From Gammaproteobacteria bacterium (GTDB lineage: Bacteria; Pseudomonadota; Gammaproteobacteria; Steroidobacterales; UBA11654): DNA of 32,430 nucleotides. Each line of letters begins with the position of its first letter. Within the stretch, counting starts at the first letter, position 1. Positions 16,528-26,452 of the stretch are shown piece after piece. The stretch spans positions 1-32,430 of the forward strand of contig JAPYQN010000015.1 in the NCBI GenBank assembly GCA_029941465.1, given 5' to 3'. The notes under the pieces were generated by a model that saw only the letters and a list, made by a program, of their open reading frames with translations, made no database searches and was not told where the DNA came from. Made by a program: the position numbers and the translations under genes.

Positions 16528-18078
16528 ATGAGACAAATAATTCAGTACCTTATCACTCTGATTTTCTTTCTTAATCCTGCGAAAGCAACACTTGCAGAAG
16601 TGGGAGTATCAATTAATCTGCATAATTCACAAATTGAAGGGGTGTTTGATAGTGACAATGAACTGTTCATCTTCAGAGGTATCCCTTATGCCAAACCCCC
16701 GATCGGAGATTTACGATGGACATCACCTGTTCTTTTATCTCCAGATCCAGAAGTTATCAATGCTCAAAGCTTTAAACCAGCCTGCATGCAAGATGAATAC
16801 ACCACTGAATGGTACCAAGATGTTGCAGAGTTGTTTGATAATCCTCGCTCTGTTTTTCAACATGTTGATGCAGTCAGTGAAGATTGTCTCTATCTCAATA
16901 TATGGACAAATTCCCTTGACCAAACCAGTAAGAAACCCGTCATGGTTTGGGTGCACGGAGGAGCAGACACAGGAGGGTGGTCCTATGAGCCCAATAATTT
17001 AGGTCATCATCTTGCCACTAAAGATGTGGTGGTGGTTTCTATCAATTATAGATTGAATATTTTTGGTTTTTTCTCTCACCCTGAAATACCCAATGAAACC
17101 GGGAATTTTGGACTTGAAGATGAAATTATGGCTTTGCAATGGGTCAAGGATCATATTTCATCTTATGGGGGTGACCCAGAAAATATCACCTACTTTGGGG
17201 AATCTGCAGGAGGGGCTCATGTTTCCTATTTAATTGCCTCACCAAAAAGTAGAGGTTTATTTAAAAGAGGCATTATTCAAAGCGGTGCTTATAATCTTTT
17301 CAGATGGTTTCCGAAAAATAAAGCATTGGAGTTAGGGGAGAGAACACAAGCTGTTTTAAATGCCCCTGATTTTCAGAGTATGAAAAGTTTATCAGCAGAA
17401 AATCTCTTGGCAGCTTCAAATAGTCTTAGACATCCCTACAGACCGAATATTGATGGGGAATTAATACCGAAAAATTTGACTCAATTACTTGATGAGGGAT
17501 CATTCAATAATGTTGATCTAATGATTGGCAGCAATAAAAATGAGGATTATATGTATGTCGATGAATCTGTCACAGAAAGCGATATTAATCAGCTTATTGA
17601 GAACTACTATCCAGAGCATCAAGAAAAATTACTCTCATTGCTGGATCTAGAAGACCCAAGACTTGCCATGGATCATCTGACAACAAATCAAGTAACACTT
17701 TGCCCCTCAGTTTTCATTGCCAGATCTTTAGCTAAGAACGGAAACAACGTCTATCAATACCATTTTACTCGAATGCGAGAAGGCAGTGAGAAGATACTGT
17801 CTTATCATGGTGCTGAAATCCCCTATGTATTTAATACCCACGATGAATGGTTGCCAACCAATGAAGATGATACACAACTGACAGAAGCGATGATGGAATA
17901 CTGGGTTGAATTCGCAACAAAAGGAACACCCAATTCAATCAATAATCCAACATGGAAAGAATTTGGTGTGGAAGAAAACTATTTAATCTTAGATGCAGAA
18001 CTGGAAAATTCATCAAAACTAGAAAATGATTTTTGTGAAATTATGATAAATGAACTGATTGAAAGATCATCAAATTAA
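16528..18078 (+). CDS. Type B carboxylesterase / lipase family protein, secreted
   Basis: Signal peptide; FRGIPYAKPPIGDLRW, EDCLYLNIWT, VMVWVHGGAD, TYFGESAGGAHVSYL. Confidence 0.92.
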   Translation: MRQIIQYLITLIFFLNPAKATLAEVGVSINLHNSQIEGVFDSDNELFIFRGIPYAKPPIGDLRWTSPVLLSPDPEVINAQSFKPACMQDEYTTEWYQDVAELFDNPRSVFQHVDAVSEDCLYLNIWTNSLDQTSKKPVMVWVHGGADTGGWSYEPNNLGHHLATKDVVVVSINYRLNIFGFFSHPEIPNETGNFGLEDEIMALQWVKDHISSYGGDPENITYFGESAGGAHVSYLIASPKSRGLFKRGIIQSGAYNLFRWFPKNKALELGERTQAVLNAPDFQSMKSLSAENLLAASNSLRHPYRPNIDGELIPKNLTQLLDEGSFNNVDLMIGSNKNEDYMYVDESVTESDINQLIENYYPEHQEKLLSLLDLEDPRLAMDHLTTNQVTLCPSVFIARSLAKNGNNVYQYHFTRMREGSEKILSYHGAEIPYVFNTHDEWLPTNEDDTQLTEAMMEYWVEFATKGTPNSINNPTWKEFGVEENYLILDAELENSSKLENDFCEIMINELIERSSN

Positions 18079-18103
18079 TAGTTCTGCAGACAGGAATACA
18101 ACT

Positions 18104-18799
18104 ATGTCCTTGAGAGTTATTGGAGCTGGATTTGGAAGAACTGGAACGCTTTCGTTAAAAGTTGCACTCGAAAAACTTGGTTTCGGGCCATGCCATCACA
18201 TGAAAGAAGTCATGCAAAATCAAAAGCAAACTGAATGGTTTTACCAAGCGTCAAAAGGCGAGAAGGTTAATTGGCAGGAAGTTTTTGAAAAGTATCAGTC
18301 TGCTGTGGATTGGCCTGCTGTTGCTTATTATCAGGAATTAGCTGATGAATTTCCTGAGGCAAAAATAATCTTGGGCATTAGAAACGTTGATGCTTGGTAT
18401 CAAAGCGTTAGGGAAACGATTTATACAGTGACACCGAACTTCCCGAAATGGATAAGGTTGGTCTTACCAAGAGCTAATAAAGCAATGGATATGATTGATA
18501 GAACAGTTTGGATTGGCGAATTTTCAGGGCGTTTTGAAGATAAAGAGTTTGCTGTTGATGTTTTCAATAAACACATAGAATTAGTGAAGAAAGATATCCC
18601 TGCCGAAAGACTATTGATTCATTCAGCCAAGGATGGATGGCAACCATTGTGTAATTTTTTAGGAGTGCCAGTTCCAGATGAGCCGTATCCATGGGTTAAC
18701 GAATCTATCGACTTTAAGCGAAATTTAAGAATCATCAAAGCTATGAAATGGATACCAGCAATTCTAGTAATCGTCTTATTACTATTTAAACTTAAATGA
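18104..18799 (+). CDS. Sulfotransferase-family protein with C-terminal hydrophobic segment
   Basis: P-loop-like GAGFGRTGTLSLKVALEKLGFGPCHHM; KIILGIRNVDAWYQS; C-terminal WIPAILVIVLLLFKLK. Start at ATG 18104 preferred. Confidence 0.8.
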   Translation: MSLRVIGAGFGRTGTLSLKVALEKLGFGPCHHMKEVMQNQKQTEWFYQASKGEKVNWQEVFEKYQSAVDWPAVAYYQELADEFPEAKIILGIRNVDAWYQSVRETIYTVTPNFPKWIRLVLPRANKAMDMIDRTVWIGEFSGRFEDKEFAVDVFNKHIELVKKDIPAERLLIHSAKDGWQPLCNFLGVPVPDEPYPWVNESIDFKRNLRIIKAMKWIPAILVIVLLLFKLK

Positions 18800-18815
18800 A
18801 ACTTTTGGCGGTTTA

Positions 18816-19418
18816 TTAATTTTTATTATGTAAATAAATTGATAGCTTATAGAGAATTGGGGTCATCAATAACCAAGGAATTTGACTTTGTAGAGTTATG
18901 GCTCTGTCATTAAACTCAAATAACACTGGATTAAACCAAGGTCCTGTTGGGGCTAATGGTGCCCATGAGAGACTTTTCCCTACAGCCAGTTGATCGTAAT
19001 ACAGAAACATCTCAACAAAAATATTCTGACCTACACACCAAATTAATAGGACCAAAAACACTTTCCAACTCCAGCCATCAAGTATTGACTGTTCTTTAGC
19101 TAATAATTTGGATGTAATGAAAAGTCCTCCAAGACAAACTGTGCCTGCATCACCTAGAGCATTCATTAACCAATTAATATTTTTTGGAATAAAGTAATTC
19201 AGAATTTCAGACCTTCTGATGTCCACAGGATCTCCTGAGATCCAACCGTAGGTAAACCATAATTCCCAACCCAATGCACAAATTAAGAAAGAAAAGATAT
19301 AAATTTTTAGTGTTGATGTCGGCAGTTCATTTCTTCTTTTTAGAGTTAGAAGTAGGATAATGGGAATAAGGACACTCAAATAAACCACAACAATAATTCT
19401 TAGTTCAGAAAAAGTCAT
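18816..19418 (-). CDS. Polytopic membrane protein of unknown function
   Basis: Several hydrophobic stretches (IIVVVYLSVLIPIILLLTL, IYIFSFLICALGWELWF, VFLVLLIWCVGQNIFVEMFLYY, WLLMTPILYKL); no recognised family motif. Confidence 0.65.
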   Translation of the reverse strand: MTFSELRIIVVVYLSVLIPIILLLTLKRRNELPTSTLKIYIFSFLICALGWELWFTYGWISGDPVDIRRSEILNYFIPKNINWLMNALGDAGTVCLGGLFITSKLLAKEQSILDGWSWKVFLVLLIWCVGQNIFVEMFLYYDQLAVGKSLSWAPLAPTGPWFNPVLFEFNDRAITLQSQIPWLLMTPILYKLSIYLHNKN

Positions 19419-19430
19419 CTTAGTAAGGTA

Positions 19431-20801
19431 TTAAATAGTTCTCAAATACCACTCGAAGTCTTTATTGCTGATTTGAGAGGTGAAGCGATCCATTTCACAT
19501 CGCCTTGACCTTAAAAATAGATCACTGTATTCATTGCCCAGATATTCATTCAAGATAGTTGCATTTTCAAAAGCGTCCAAGGCCTTATCCCATTTAACAG
19601 GTAATGTAACCTCAGGGTCTATGACTTCTCTTTCAGAAATCATTTCTGGAGGGGTGATCTTATTTTTTAACCCGTAATGTATTCCTGCCAAAACACAAGC
19701 CATCACTAAATAGGGGTTGGCATCAGCGCCTGCTGCTCGATGCTCAATTCTCACATTATCAGAATCAGATAATGGGATACGAATTGACAAGTTTCGATGA
19801 TTTGGGCCCCAATTTGGAGTTATAGGAGCAAAAAATCCAGGTTGAAATCGTCGATATGAATTAGCATTTGGACAAAATATCGCCATCCCTTCTTCCATTG
19901 TTTGAGCTAGACCACCAACAGCGTGTTCAACATTCTGATTATAGTTTGTCTCTTGCTTAGAATCCGTTTGAAATAGAAGGTCGCCTTTTTCATTTTTTAG
20001 GCTGATATGAATATGCATCCCTGAGCCTGCAGTCTCCATGAACGGTTTAGCCATAAAGGTAGCTCCTAGGCCAAACGATTTAGCAGTCTCACGAACAGCT
20101 CTTCTTAAAAGTATGGCGTGATCAGATGCCAATAAAGGGTCATCGACATGATGTAGGTTGGTTTCAAATTGCCCTCTTGAGAATTCTGATATTATCGTAC
20201 CCGTGGGGATATTCTGTATTTTACAGGCTTCTTTTAATTGATTAAAAAATGGGTCTAACTCCCTCAAATCTTCCATGGAATAGACTTGAGGTCCTTCGTC
20301 CTGAAGAATTGTGCCAGGTAAGGGTCCGTGTCTTGGATTAATGCTCAATGCGTCTTTGTCTTGAATTAAATAAAACTCCAATTCAACCGCTACTGTTGCT
20401 CGAAAACCATCGGCTTCAAATTTGTTGATAACATCTCGAAGAATATTTCGACTCTCATTGGAATAGTGTTCGCCATTTCGATTAAACATGGTGATCATGG
20501 CTTGGGCTGCAGGTTTGTCCAACCAAGGAATAGAGGTTAGTGAATTAGCAACAGGTTTTGCAGTAACATCAGGATCACCGTCATCGGTTCCCAGAACTAG
20601 GCCATCGATGACATTGCCACTTGAATCAAGAAGATGGGTTGCTGCTGGAAAATTAATACCTTTGCTAAATAAAGTTTCTGCCTCTGAAATATCCAAGCGT
20701 TTGCCTCGTATGATGCCATTCATGTCTGGAACCAAGAGCTCTAGAATTTCTAGATCAGGATGGGATTCTAAAAAAAGATTTAATTCATCAAGGCTGGACA
20801 T
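19431..20801 (-). CDS. Glutamine-synthetase-family gamma-glutamyl ligase (PuuA/GlnA-like)
   Basis: VAVELEFYLI, FMAKPFMETAGSGMHIHISL, YRRFQPGFFAPITPNWGPNHRNLSIRIP, RIEHRAAGADANPYLVMACVLAG. Confidence 0.88.
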   Translation of the reverse strand: MSSLDELNLFLESHPDLEILELLVPDMNGIIRGKRLDISEAETLFSKGINFPAATHLLDSSGNVIDGLVLGTDDGDPDVTAKPVANSLTSIPWLDKPAAQAMITMFNRNGEHYSNESRNILRDVINKFEADGFRATVAVELEFYLIQDKDALSINPRHGPLPGTILQDEGPQVYSMEDLRELDPFFNQLKEACKIQNIPTGTIISEFSRGQFETNLHHVDDPLLASDHAILLRRAVRETAKSFGLGATFMAKPFMETAGSGMHIHISLKNEKGDLLFQTDSKQETNYNQNVEHAVGGLAQTMEEGMAIFCPNANSYRRFQPGFFAPITPNWGPNHRNLSIRIPLSDSDNVRIEHRAAGADANPYLVMACVLAGIHYGLKNKITPPEMISEREVIDPEVTLPVKWDKALDAFENATILNEYLGNEYSDLFLRSRRCEMDRFTSQISNKDFEWYLRTI

Positions 20802-20802
20802 A

Positions 20803-21618
20803 TTATGAGCTTGCTTTCTTGATGATCTCTTTTCGCCATTCTTTAGCGGCTTTCAATCCTTTATCTTTAAGGACTTTATAAAATGCTTTACCTTCATCAT
20901 TATCAGCTGTTTCATATAAAACATCAGCTTCCAATGCATCCAATAAAGCTTCACGCATGCCCCCTATCTCTAAAGTTCTGTTAATAGCACGCTTTGTGAT
21001 CTCAACACTGAGACGATCATTTGAAGCGATGGTTTCAGCCATCTCTAAACCGGCAATATCAAGTTCTGACTCTTTGACAACCCGATTGATCAAGCCCATC
21101 TCATAGATCCGTTGAGACGGTATTTTGATCCTACCTGTTAAGAGTAATTCTTTTGCCAATTTAGGGCCTGTTAACCAAGGCAATAGCATCGCTACAATGC
21201 CGCTCGCAATTGAAACTTCGGGCTCTCCAAACATGGCACCTTCTGCAGCTATGGTAATATCGCAGGCAAGAGCCATCTCCATAGCACCGCCAACACAATG
21301 CCCTTGAACGACAGCTACAGTTGGCTTTGGCGAATCCCAAAAACGCATTATGGTGTTAAAATCATCCTCTAAGGCTGCGCGCATGTCAGCATCGTCTTCT
21401 GTATCCCAAACCTTGTCATTAAGATCAAAGCCAGCAGAAAAAGATTTCCCTGCTCCCTTCAACACAATGGCACGAACATTGGGGTTATCCTCAGCATCGT
21501 CCATAGCCTCGTTAATTGCTTCAAGCATGCTCGTGTTGATCGCATTCAATTTGTCCGGTCTATTCAGTGTTAGCACTGCAATAGGCCCATCAACCTCATA
21601 AATTAAGGTGTCATTCAT
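20803..21618 (-). CDS. Enoyl-CoA hydratase/isomerase family protein
   Basis: AVLTLNRPDKLNAIN, GAGKSFSAGFDL, GHCVGGAMEMALACDITIAAEGAMFGEPEV. Confidence 0.9.
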   Translation of the reverse strand: MNDTLIYEVDGPIAVLTLNRPDKLNAINTSMLEAINEAMDDAEDNPNVRAIVLKGAGKSFSAGFDLNDKVWDTEDDADMRAALEDDFNTIMRFWDSPKPTVAVVQGHCVGGAMEMALACDITIAAEGAMFGEPEVSIASGIVAMLLPWLTGPKLAKELLLTGRIKIPSQRIYEMGLINRVVKESELDIAGLEMAETIASNDRLSVEITKRAINRTLEIGGMREALLDALEADVLYETADNDEGKAFYKVLKDKGLKAAKEWRKEIIKKASS

Positions 21619-21624
21619 TAGTGC

Positions 21625-23145
21625 TTATCCCAAGTTGTACCAAATGGATTTACTTTGTGTGTACCCGAGCACGGATTCAAAACATGAATCTTTGCTGTTC
21701 CCTGACTGTTTGTACCCGCCAAACTCAAAGGTTAGATCACCAACGTCATAACAATTGACATAAACCATTCCTGATTCAATAGCTTTAGCCATATTGTGAG
21801 CTCTGCTCACATTGCTTGTCCACACAGAAGCACACAGTCCATAGATGGTGTCATTAGCCATGTTGATGACTTCTTCTTCGGTATCAAACGGTATAATTGA
21901 GGCAACAGGTCCAAAGATTTCCTCTCTCCCGATGGTCATGTCATTGTTAACATCTGAAAACAGAGTTGGTTCAACAAAACATCCTGCTTCAAGGCCATCC
22001 GGTACACCGCCACCAAATTTCAATGTGGCGCCTTCAGATTTTCCTGATTCAATAAAACCGAGCACTCTTTTTTGAGCTTGCGCAGTAACCAATGGGCCCA
22101 TATTAGTCTCAGGATCCAGTGGATCACCTGGAGTATATGCCCCTTGTCCTTTCGCGATAAATTGATCAACAAAATCAGCATAGAGAGCTCGTTCAACATA
22201 GATTCTAGACCCAGCATTACAGACCTCACCCATGTTCGCATAAATAGAATCATAGGCTGTGTCAACGGCTTGATCCATATCAGGCAAGTCAGCAAAAAAG
22301 ATCATGGGTGATTTACCACCAGTTTCCAAGCTAACCTTTTTCATATTCGACTGACCCGCATATTGAAGAAGTAATTTTCCAACCTCTGTTGATCCAGTGA
22401 AACCAATTTTTAAAACATCTGGGTGAAGTGCCAGTGCTTTACCAGCCACCTCTCCAAGACCGCTTACCACATTCAAGACCCCTGGAGGTCCCCCTGCTTC
22501 AACAAATAGTTCTGCAATCTTTATGCAGGAATGGGGTGAATGTTCATCAGGTTTGAGCACTACTGAGTTACCAGCCGCTAAAGCGGGTGATATTTTCCAG
22601 ACAGCCATTAACAGTGGATAATTCCATGGGGAAATACAACCCACCACACCGAATGGCTCTCGCACTGAAAGATTTAATGCACTGTCATGAGTGTTAGCAA
22701 CTTTTCCATACATTTTATCAATACATTCAGCCATGAACTTAATATTGACCGCTGAAGCTGGCACATCAACATTCAAACAATCACTAATAGGTTTACCCAT
22801 GTTCATAGTCTCTAAAAGTGCAAGTTCTGCAGCATTTTGGTTAACAAGATCTGCAAACTTCATCATGATTCCCATGCGTTTTCTTGGGGCCATTTTCAAC
22901 CAAGACCGAGCTTTATAACTCTCTTTAGCTGCGGCTACTGCCTTGTCTATATCTTTCTCTGTACCTGCAGCAACAGTTGCATATACTTCGTTGGTTGCTG
23001 GGTTAATAACTTCGAACTTTCCACCGTCAGTAGCGTCCACATATTCACCATTAATAAAGAGCCTGCCTTCAATTTTATTTTCAGCCTCACTGGCTAGTTT
23101 CGTCCAATCATCTTTGGAATATTTTCTCGCACTTCTTGCGTCCAT
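21625..23145 (-). CDS. Aldehyde dehydrogenase family protein (PuuC-like)
   Basis: GCISPWNYPLLMAVWKISPALAAGNSVVLKPDEHSP, GFTGSTEVGK, VSLETGGKSP, GEVCNAGSRIYV catalytic Cys, EEIFGPVASI. Confidence 0.92.
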   Translation of the reverse strand: MDARSARKYSKDDWTKLASEAENKIEGRLFINGEYVDATDGGKFEVINPATNEVYATVAAGTEKDIDKAVAAAKESYKARSWLKMAPRKRMGIMMKFADLVNQNAAELALLETMNMGKPISDCLNVDVPASAVNIKFMAECIDKMYGKVANTHDSALNLSVREPFGVVGCISPWNYPLLMAVWKISPALAAGNSVVLKPDEHSPHSCIKIAELFVEAGGPPGVLNVVSGLGEVAGKALALHPDVLKIGFTGSTEVGKLLLQYAGQSNMKKVSLETGGKSPMIFFADLPDMDQAVDTAYDSIYANMGEVCNAGSRIYVERALYADFVDQFIAKGQGAYTPGDPLDPETNMGPLVTAQAQKRVLGFIESGKSEGATLKFGGGVPDGLEAGCFVEPTLFSDVNNDMTIGREEIFGPVASIIPFDTEEEVINMANDTIYGLCASVWTSNVSRAHNMAKAIESGMVYVNCYDVGDLTFEFGGYKQSGNSKDSCFESVLGYTQSKSIWYNLG

Positions 23146-23164
23146 TATTAGTTCTCCTTAAGTT

Positions 23165-25252
23165 TTAATTATTCTGCTGATGCAACGATATCAATGCATC
23201 AACCGCTATACAATTATCTTTCCCCAATATTACGGGATTTATATCAATTTCACATATCTGTTCTTTGAGCTTAACTGCTATTAGTGAAAACTTTGAAGCC
23301 ATCTGGGCAAATGCATCAATGTCAACTGGATCTGATCCTCGATACCCTTCAAGGAGTGTTTTCATTTCTAATGACTCTATTGCTTTCTTTGCAATCTCTT
23401 CTGAGAATGGCGGCATCAAAGTCACTGCATCCTTTAAAGCTTCAGCATAATAGCCTCCAAATCCTATAGTTACCATGGGTCCAAGTTGCTGATCTGTGGT
23501 CATGCCGATGATCATTTCAACTCCATCTGATTCTATCATTGGAGCCAACAACGCATCACCAGGTAATTTCTGCTGGAGCTTATCGTAGGATTCTAGAAGC
23601 TGCTCCTCTGAGTTAATAGCCAGAAATACGCCGTCAAGCTCTGACTTATGTAAGACCTCTTCTAGTGCTGTCTTTAAGACTAATGGAAATTGCATTGATC
23701 TTGATTGATCTATCAACTGATCTCTATCTCCAACAATATGGCTCTCGTTGGAATTAATGCCAAGCTCAGCAAACATTTTCAATGCCTCACTCTCTCCGAT
23801 AGAACTTCTTTCGCTGAGATCTTGTTTATACTTTTCTAAAATTGACCGGGGTAGCTCTTCATTAATAGTGCCTTTGGTTGACAGAAAGTCTCTGAAGTTA
23901 TGCATGCATCGCACTCCTGCTAAGAAAGAATAGACGCCATCAATTATAGGCATTCCTGCATGAGTTGACTCAGCTACTAATGGATCAGAACCAGTCCCCT
24001 GACGATTGGAAACAAGAAAAATAGGCTTACCAGATTGTTCATTAGCCTGTTTCATAAAATCAATATATTCTGGGTAGATCTTACTAATGGGTCCGCGATC
24101 CATAACGATTGCTCCCATTGAAGCATCCGGATCCATTAACATGGCTGTAATTGAATCAATCATAATCTGATCAGAATCTCCCAATCCTCTACCCCAAGCA
24201 TCCAGTGGGTTAACTGCAGGTAACCCAGGATCCAATATATCTGCTAGATTTTTGACAGTATCTTGGCTTAACTCAGCAAACTCAGCTTCTTGTTGCTCAG
24301 CAAGATCAATAATTAACTGTCTTTCGCCGCCTGAATCAAGTATAGCCACCATTCCACCATCAGCTAATTGATGTGGTTGAGCAAACATAATTAGAGTTGT
24401 TGCAAGCTCGTCCATATCATTAACTCGCTGAATTCCGTATTTATTAAACAAAGCGTTATAACAATCATCTTCGCCTGACAGACCTCCAGAATGTGAAACG
24501 GTCAACTCAGCTGAGCGAGCTGTTTTACCTGTTTTTAAAATAACAATGGGAATCCTTTTTTCTATGGCTAACTCAAAAGCTTTAATCATAACCTTGGGTT
24601 TTCTAATAGTTTCCAAGAACAACCCTACGACTCTGGTGCTCGGTTGATGCAAAGCGTATTCGAGATAATCTTCAGCACCGGTCGTTAATTCTTGGCCGGA
24701 TGAAACCCCTAGATTCAAGTTGATACGCTCGTCACAATCAATAATTCCTGCAAGACCAGAGCCAGATTGACTAATTAAACAAATACCACCGGATTGATGA
24801 TTAGGCCGGGTGTCGAAACCATTAGCCCAAACACTCTTTTCAATATTAAAAAAGCCCGTACCGTTTGCACCGCATAAAAGGACATTTGCGTCCTTTAATT
24901 TTGCTTCTAGTCGATCTTTTAAAACGGGCGTGGAATCATCGTCAATTACCAACATAGATAATATAGTCATAGCCCGAACACCTGCCTCGATTGCCGCATC
25001 AACCAGCCCTTCAAGTCTTTGATCAGAAACTGCGAAAATAGCGTGCTCAACTGGTTCAGGTAAAGATTGGAAATCAGGAAAACATGGGACATCCAATACT
25101 TGGTCATATTTTGGATTGATGCCATACAAATTACCCTCGTATCCTCCATGGAGAAGATTTTTTAATAATCTACTACCGACCCCCGCTGAGGTTGACGCGC
25201 CGACAACGGCAATGCTTGCTGGGTTTAACAGAGGGTCTAAACGATGTGACAT
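23165..25252 (-). CDS. ADP-forming acetate--CoA ligase family (fused CoA-binding + ATP-grasp) acyl-CoA synthetase
   Basis: LNPASIAVVGASTSAGVGSRLLKNLL, CLISQSGSGLAGI, ELTVSHSGGLSGEDD; C-terminal ATP-grasp part FPLVLKTALEEVLHKSELDGVFLAI. Confidence 0.88.
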   Translation of the reverse strand: MSHRLDPLLNPASIAVVGASTSAGVGSRLLKNLLHGGYEGNLYGINPKYDQVLDVPCFPDFQSLPEPVEHAIFAVSDQRLEGLVDAAIEAGVRAMTILSMLVIDDDSTPVLKDRLEAKLKDANVLLCGANGTGFFNIEKSVWANGFDTRPNHQSGGICLISQSGSGLAGIIDCDERINLNLGVSSGQELTTGAEDYLEYALHQPSTRVVGLFLETIRKPKVMIKAFELAIEKRIPIVILKTGKTARSAELTVSHSGGLSGEDDCYNALFNKYGIQRVNDMDELATTLIMFAQPHQLADGGMVAILDSGGERQLIIDLAEQQEAEFAELSQDTVKNLADILDPGLPAVNPLDAWGRGLGDSDQIMIDSITAMLMDPDASMGAIVMDRGPISKIYPEYIDFMKQANEQSGKPIFLVSNRQGTGSDPLVAESTHAGMPIIDGVYSFLAGVRCMHNFRDFLSTKGTINEELPRSILEKYKQDLSERSSIGESEALKMFAELGINSNESHIVGDRDQLIDQSRSMQFPLVLKTALEEVLHKSELDGVFLAINSEEQLLESYDKLQQKLPGDALLAPMIESDGVEMIIGMTTDQQLGPMVTIGFGGYYAEALKDAVTLMPPFSEEIAKKAIESLEMKTLLEGYRGSDPVDIDAFAQMASKFSLIAVKLKEQICEIDINPVILGKDNCIAVDALISLHQQNN

Positions 25253-25260
25253 AAATTAGT

Positions 25261-26451
25261 CTAGTATAGTTCTGCAGGAGTTGTTCTTTTCCTGTCAGGG
25301 TCAAAGAATGGTTTAGTAACAATTGTTGCCTCTTCCATGACTTTATTCCACTCCAAGTCTTTCTGATAGTAGATCTCAGCAACAATTTTATCCTTTCCTT
25401 TTTTCCAAGGATCATGAAGTGATGCAAAAGCAATATTTGCTTTGGCACTGGGAGAAAACATAGCAGAAGTAACATTGCCTATTTTCTTTCCTGATTGATT
25501 ATACAGGTAGGAGCCTTCTGCAGGTTTGTTGCCATTAACATTAAGTTTTACAAAAGTGTATCGAGAACCCCTCTTCTTTTCTTCTAACAAGGCCTGTCTT
25601 CCATTAAAAACTGGCTTCGATAAATCTACCAACCAAGATAAACCTAATTCGAAAGGTGACCTGGTTGAGCCGGGTCTAATAGCATCCTCAGCTACCATAA
25701 AATCTTGGCCTGGGACTAGTAAGCCAGCCTCGATTCTAACTAAATCTAAGGCATCTAAACCGAATGGATGTATACCATATATTTCACCTTTGTCGAATAA
25801 GTCATCCCAAAAATTCAAAGCCACTTCATTAACCATGCACACTTCATAGCCAAGATCACCGCTGAATCCAGTTCTTGAAATCATAATCTCTTGACCCTGA
25901 AAATCATAATGCTTGATATCAAACGGTTTAAGGTGCTCAATTCCCTCAAAACCCATGGCTTTAAGAATGCTACAAGACGTTGGACCCTGTACTCCTAAAC
26001 AAGCAACCTCATCAGTAATTTCTTCGATCTTTACATCAAACCCAATCGCAGCTATTCCAAGATTATCGAGCTGTCTTTCTACACATAACAACCAATATTC
26101 ATTCTCCCTAATATGAAAAACAGTTCCATCATCCAGAACTTGACCTTGCTCATCACACCAAACAACATAACCAACCCGTCCTATAGAGATTTTATTCATA
26201 TCTCTGGTGAAGAAGCGATTCACAAACTCAGCAGCATCAGGTCCGGTTATTTTTTGCTTCACCATCGGTGTGTAATCAATAACCCCTGTGGTGTTTCTTA
26301 CAGCAAAATACTCCAGATCTGTTGCAAAATAATTGGTGGCAACTGTATAGTCTTTCCATCGTGCCCATTCATTGAGAATATTCAATGCAGACGTTCTCTC
26401 ATGAAATGGTGTCTTGTAAACAGATTGTTTGTAATGATCTTGCTGCAACAT
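25261..26451 (-). CDS. GcvT-like aminomethyltransferase/demethylase family protein (folate-dependent)
   Basis: LEYFAVRNTTGVIDYTPMVKQKITGPDAAEFVNRFFTRD, ISRTGFSGDLGYEVCM, GLDALDLVRIEAGLLVPGQDF. Start taken at ATG 26451 (MLQQDHYKQS) because 26499 lies inside the upstream gene. Confidence 0.87.
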   Translation of the reverse strand: MLQQDHYKQSVYKTPFHERTSALNILNEWARWKDYTVATNYFATDLEYFAVRNTTGVIDYTPMVKQKITGPDAAEFVNRFFTRDMNKISIGRVGYVVWCDEQGQVLDDGTVFHIRENEYWLLCVERQLDNLGIAAIGFDVKIEEITDEVACLGVQGPTSCSILKAMGFEGIEHLKPFDIKHYDFQGQEIMISRTGFSGDLGYEVCMVNEVALNFWDDLFDKGEIYGIHPFGLDALDLVRIEAGLLVPGQDFMVAEDAIRPGSTRSPFELGLSWLVDLSKPVFNGRQALLEEKKRGSRYTFVKLNVNGNKPAEGSYLYNQSGKKIGNVTSAMFSPSAKANIAFASLHDPWKKGKDKIVAEIYYQKDLEWNKVMEEATIVTKPFFDPDRKRTTPAELY

Positions 26452-26452
26452 C

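Noticed and set aside
16592-17002. 136-aa + strand ORF inside the carboxylesterase
   Set aside because: Out-of-frame overlap with a well-supported carboxylesterase; composition shows no domain.
22020-22311. Overlapping ORFs on both strands within the aldehyde dehydrogenase gene
   Set aside because: Shadow frames within a clear ALDH coding sequence; no family features.
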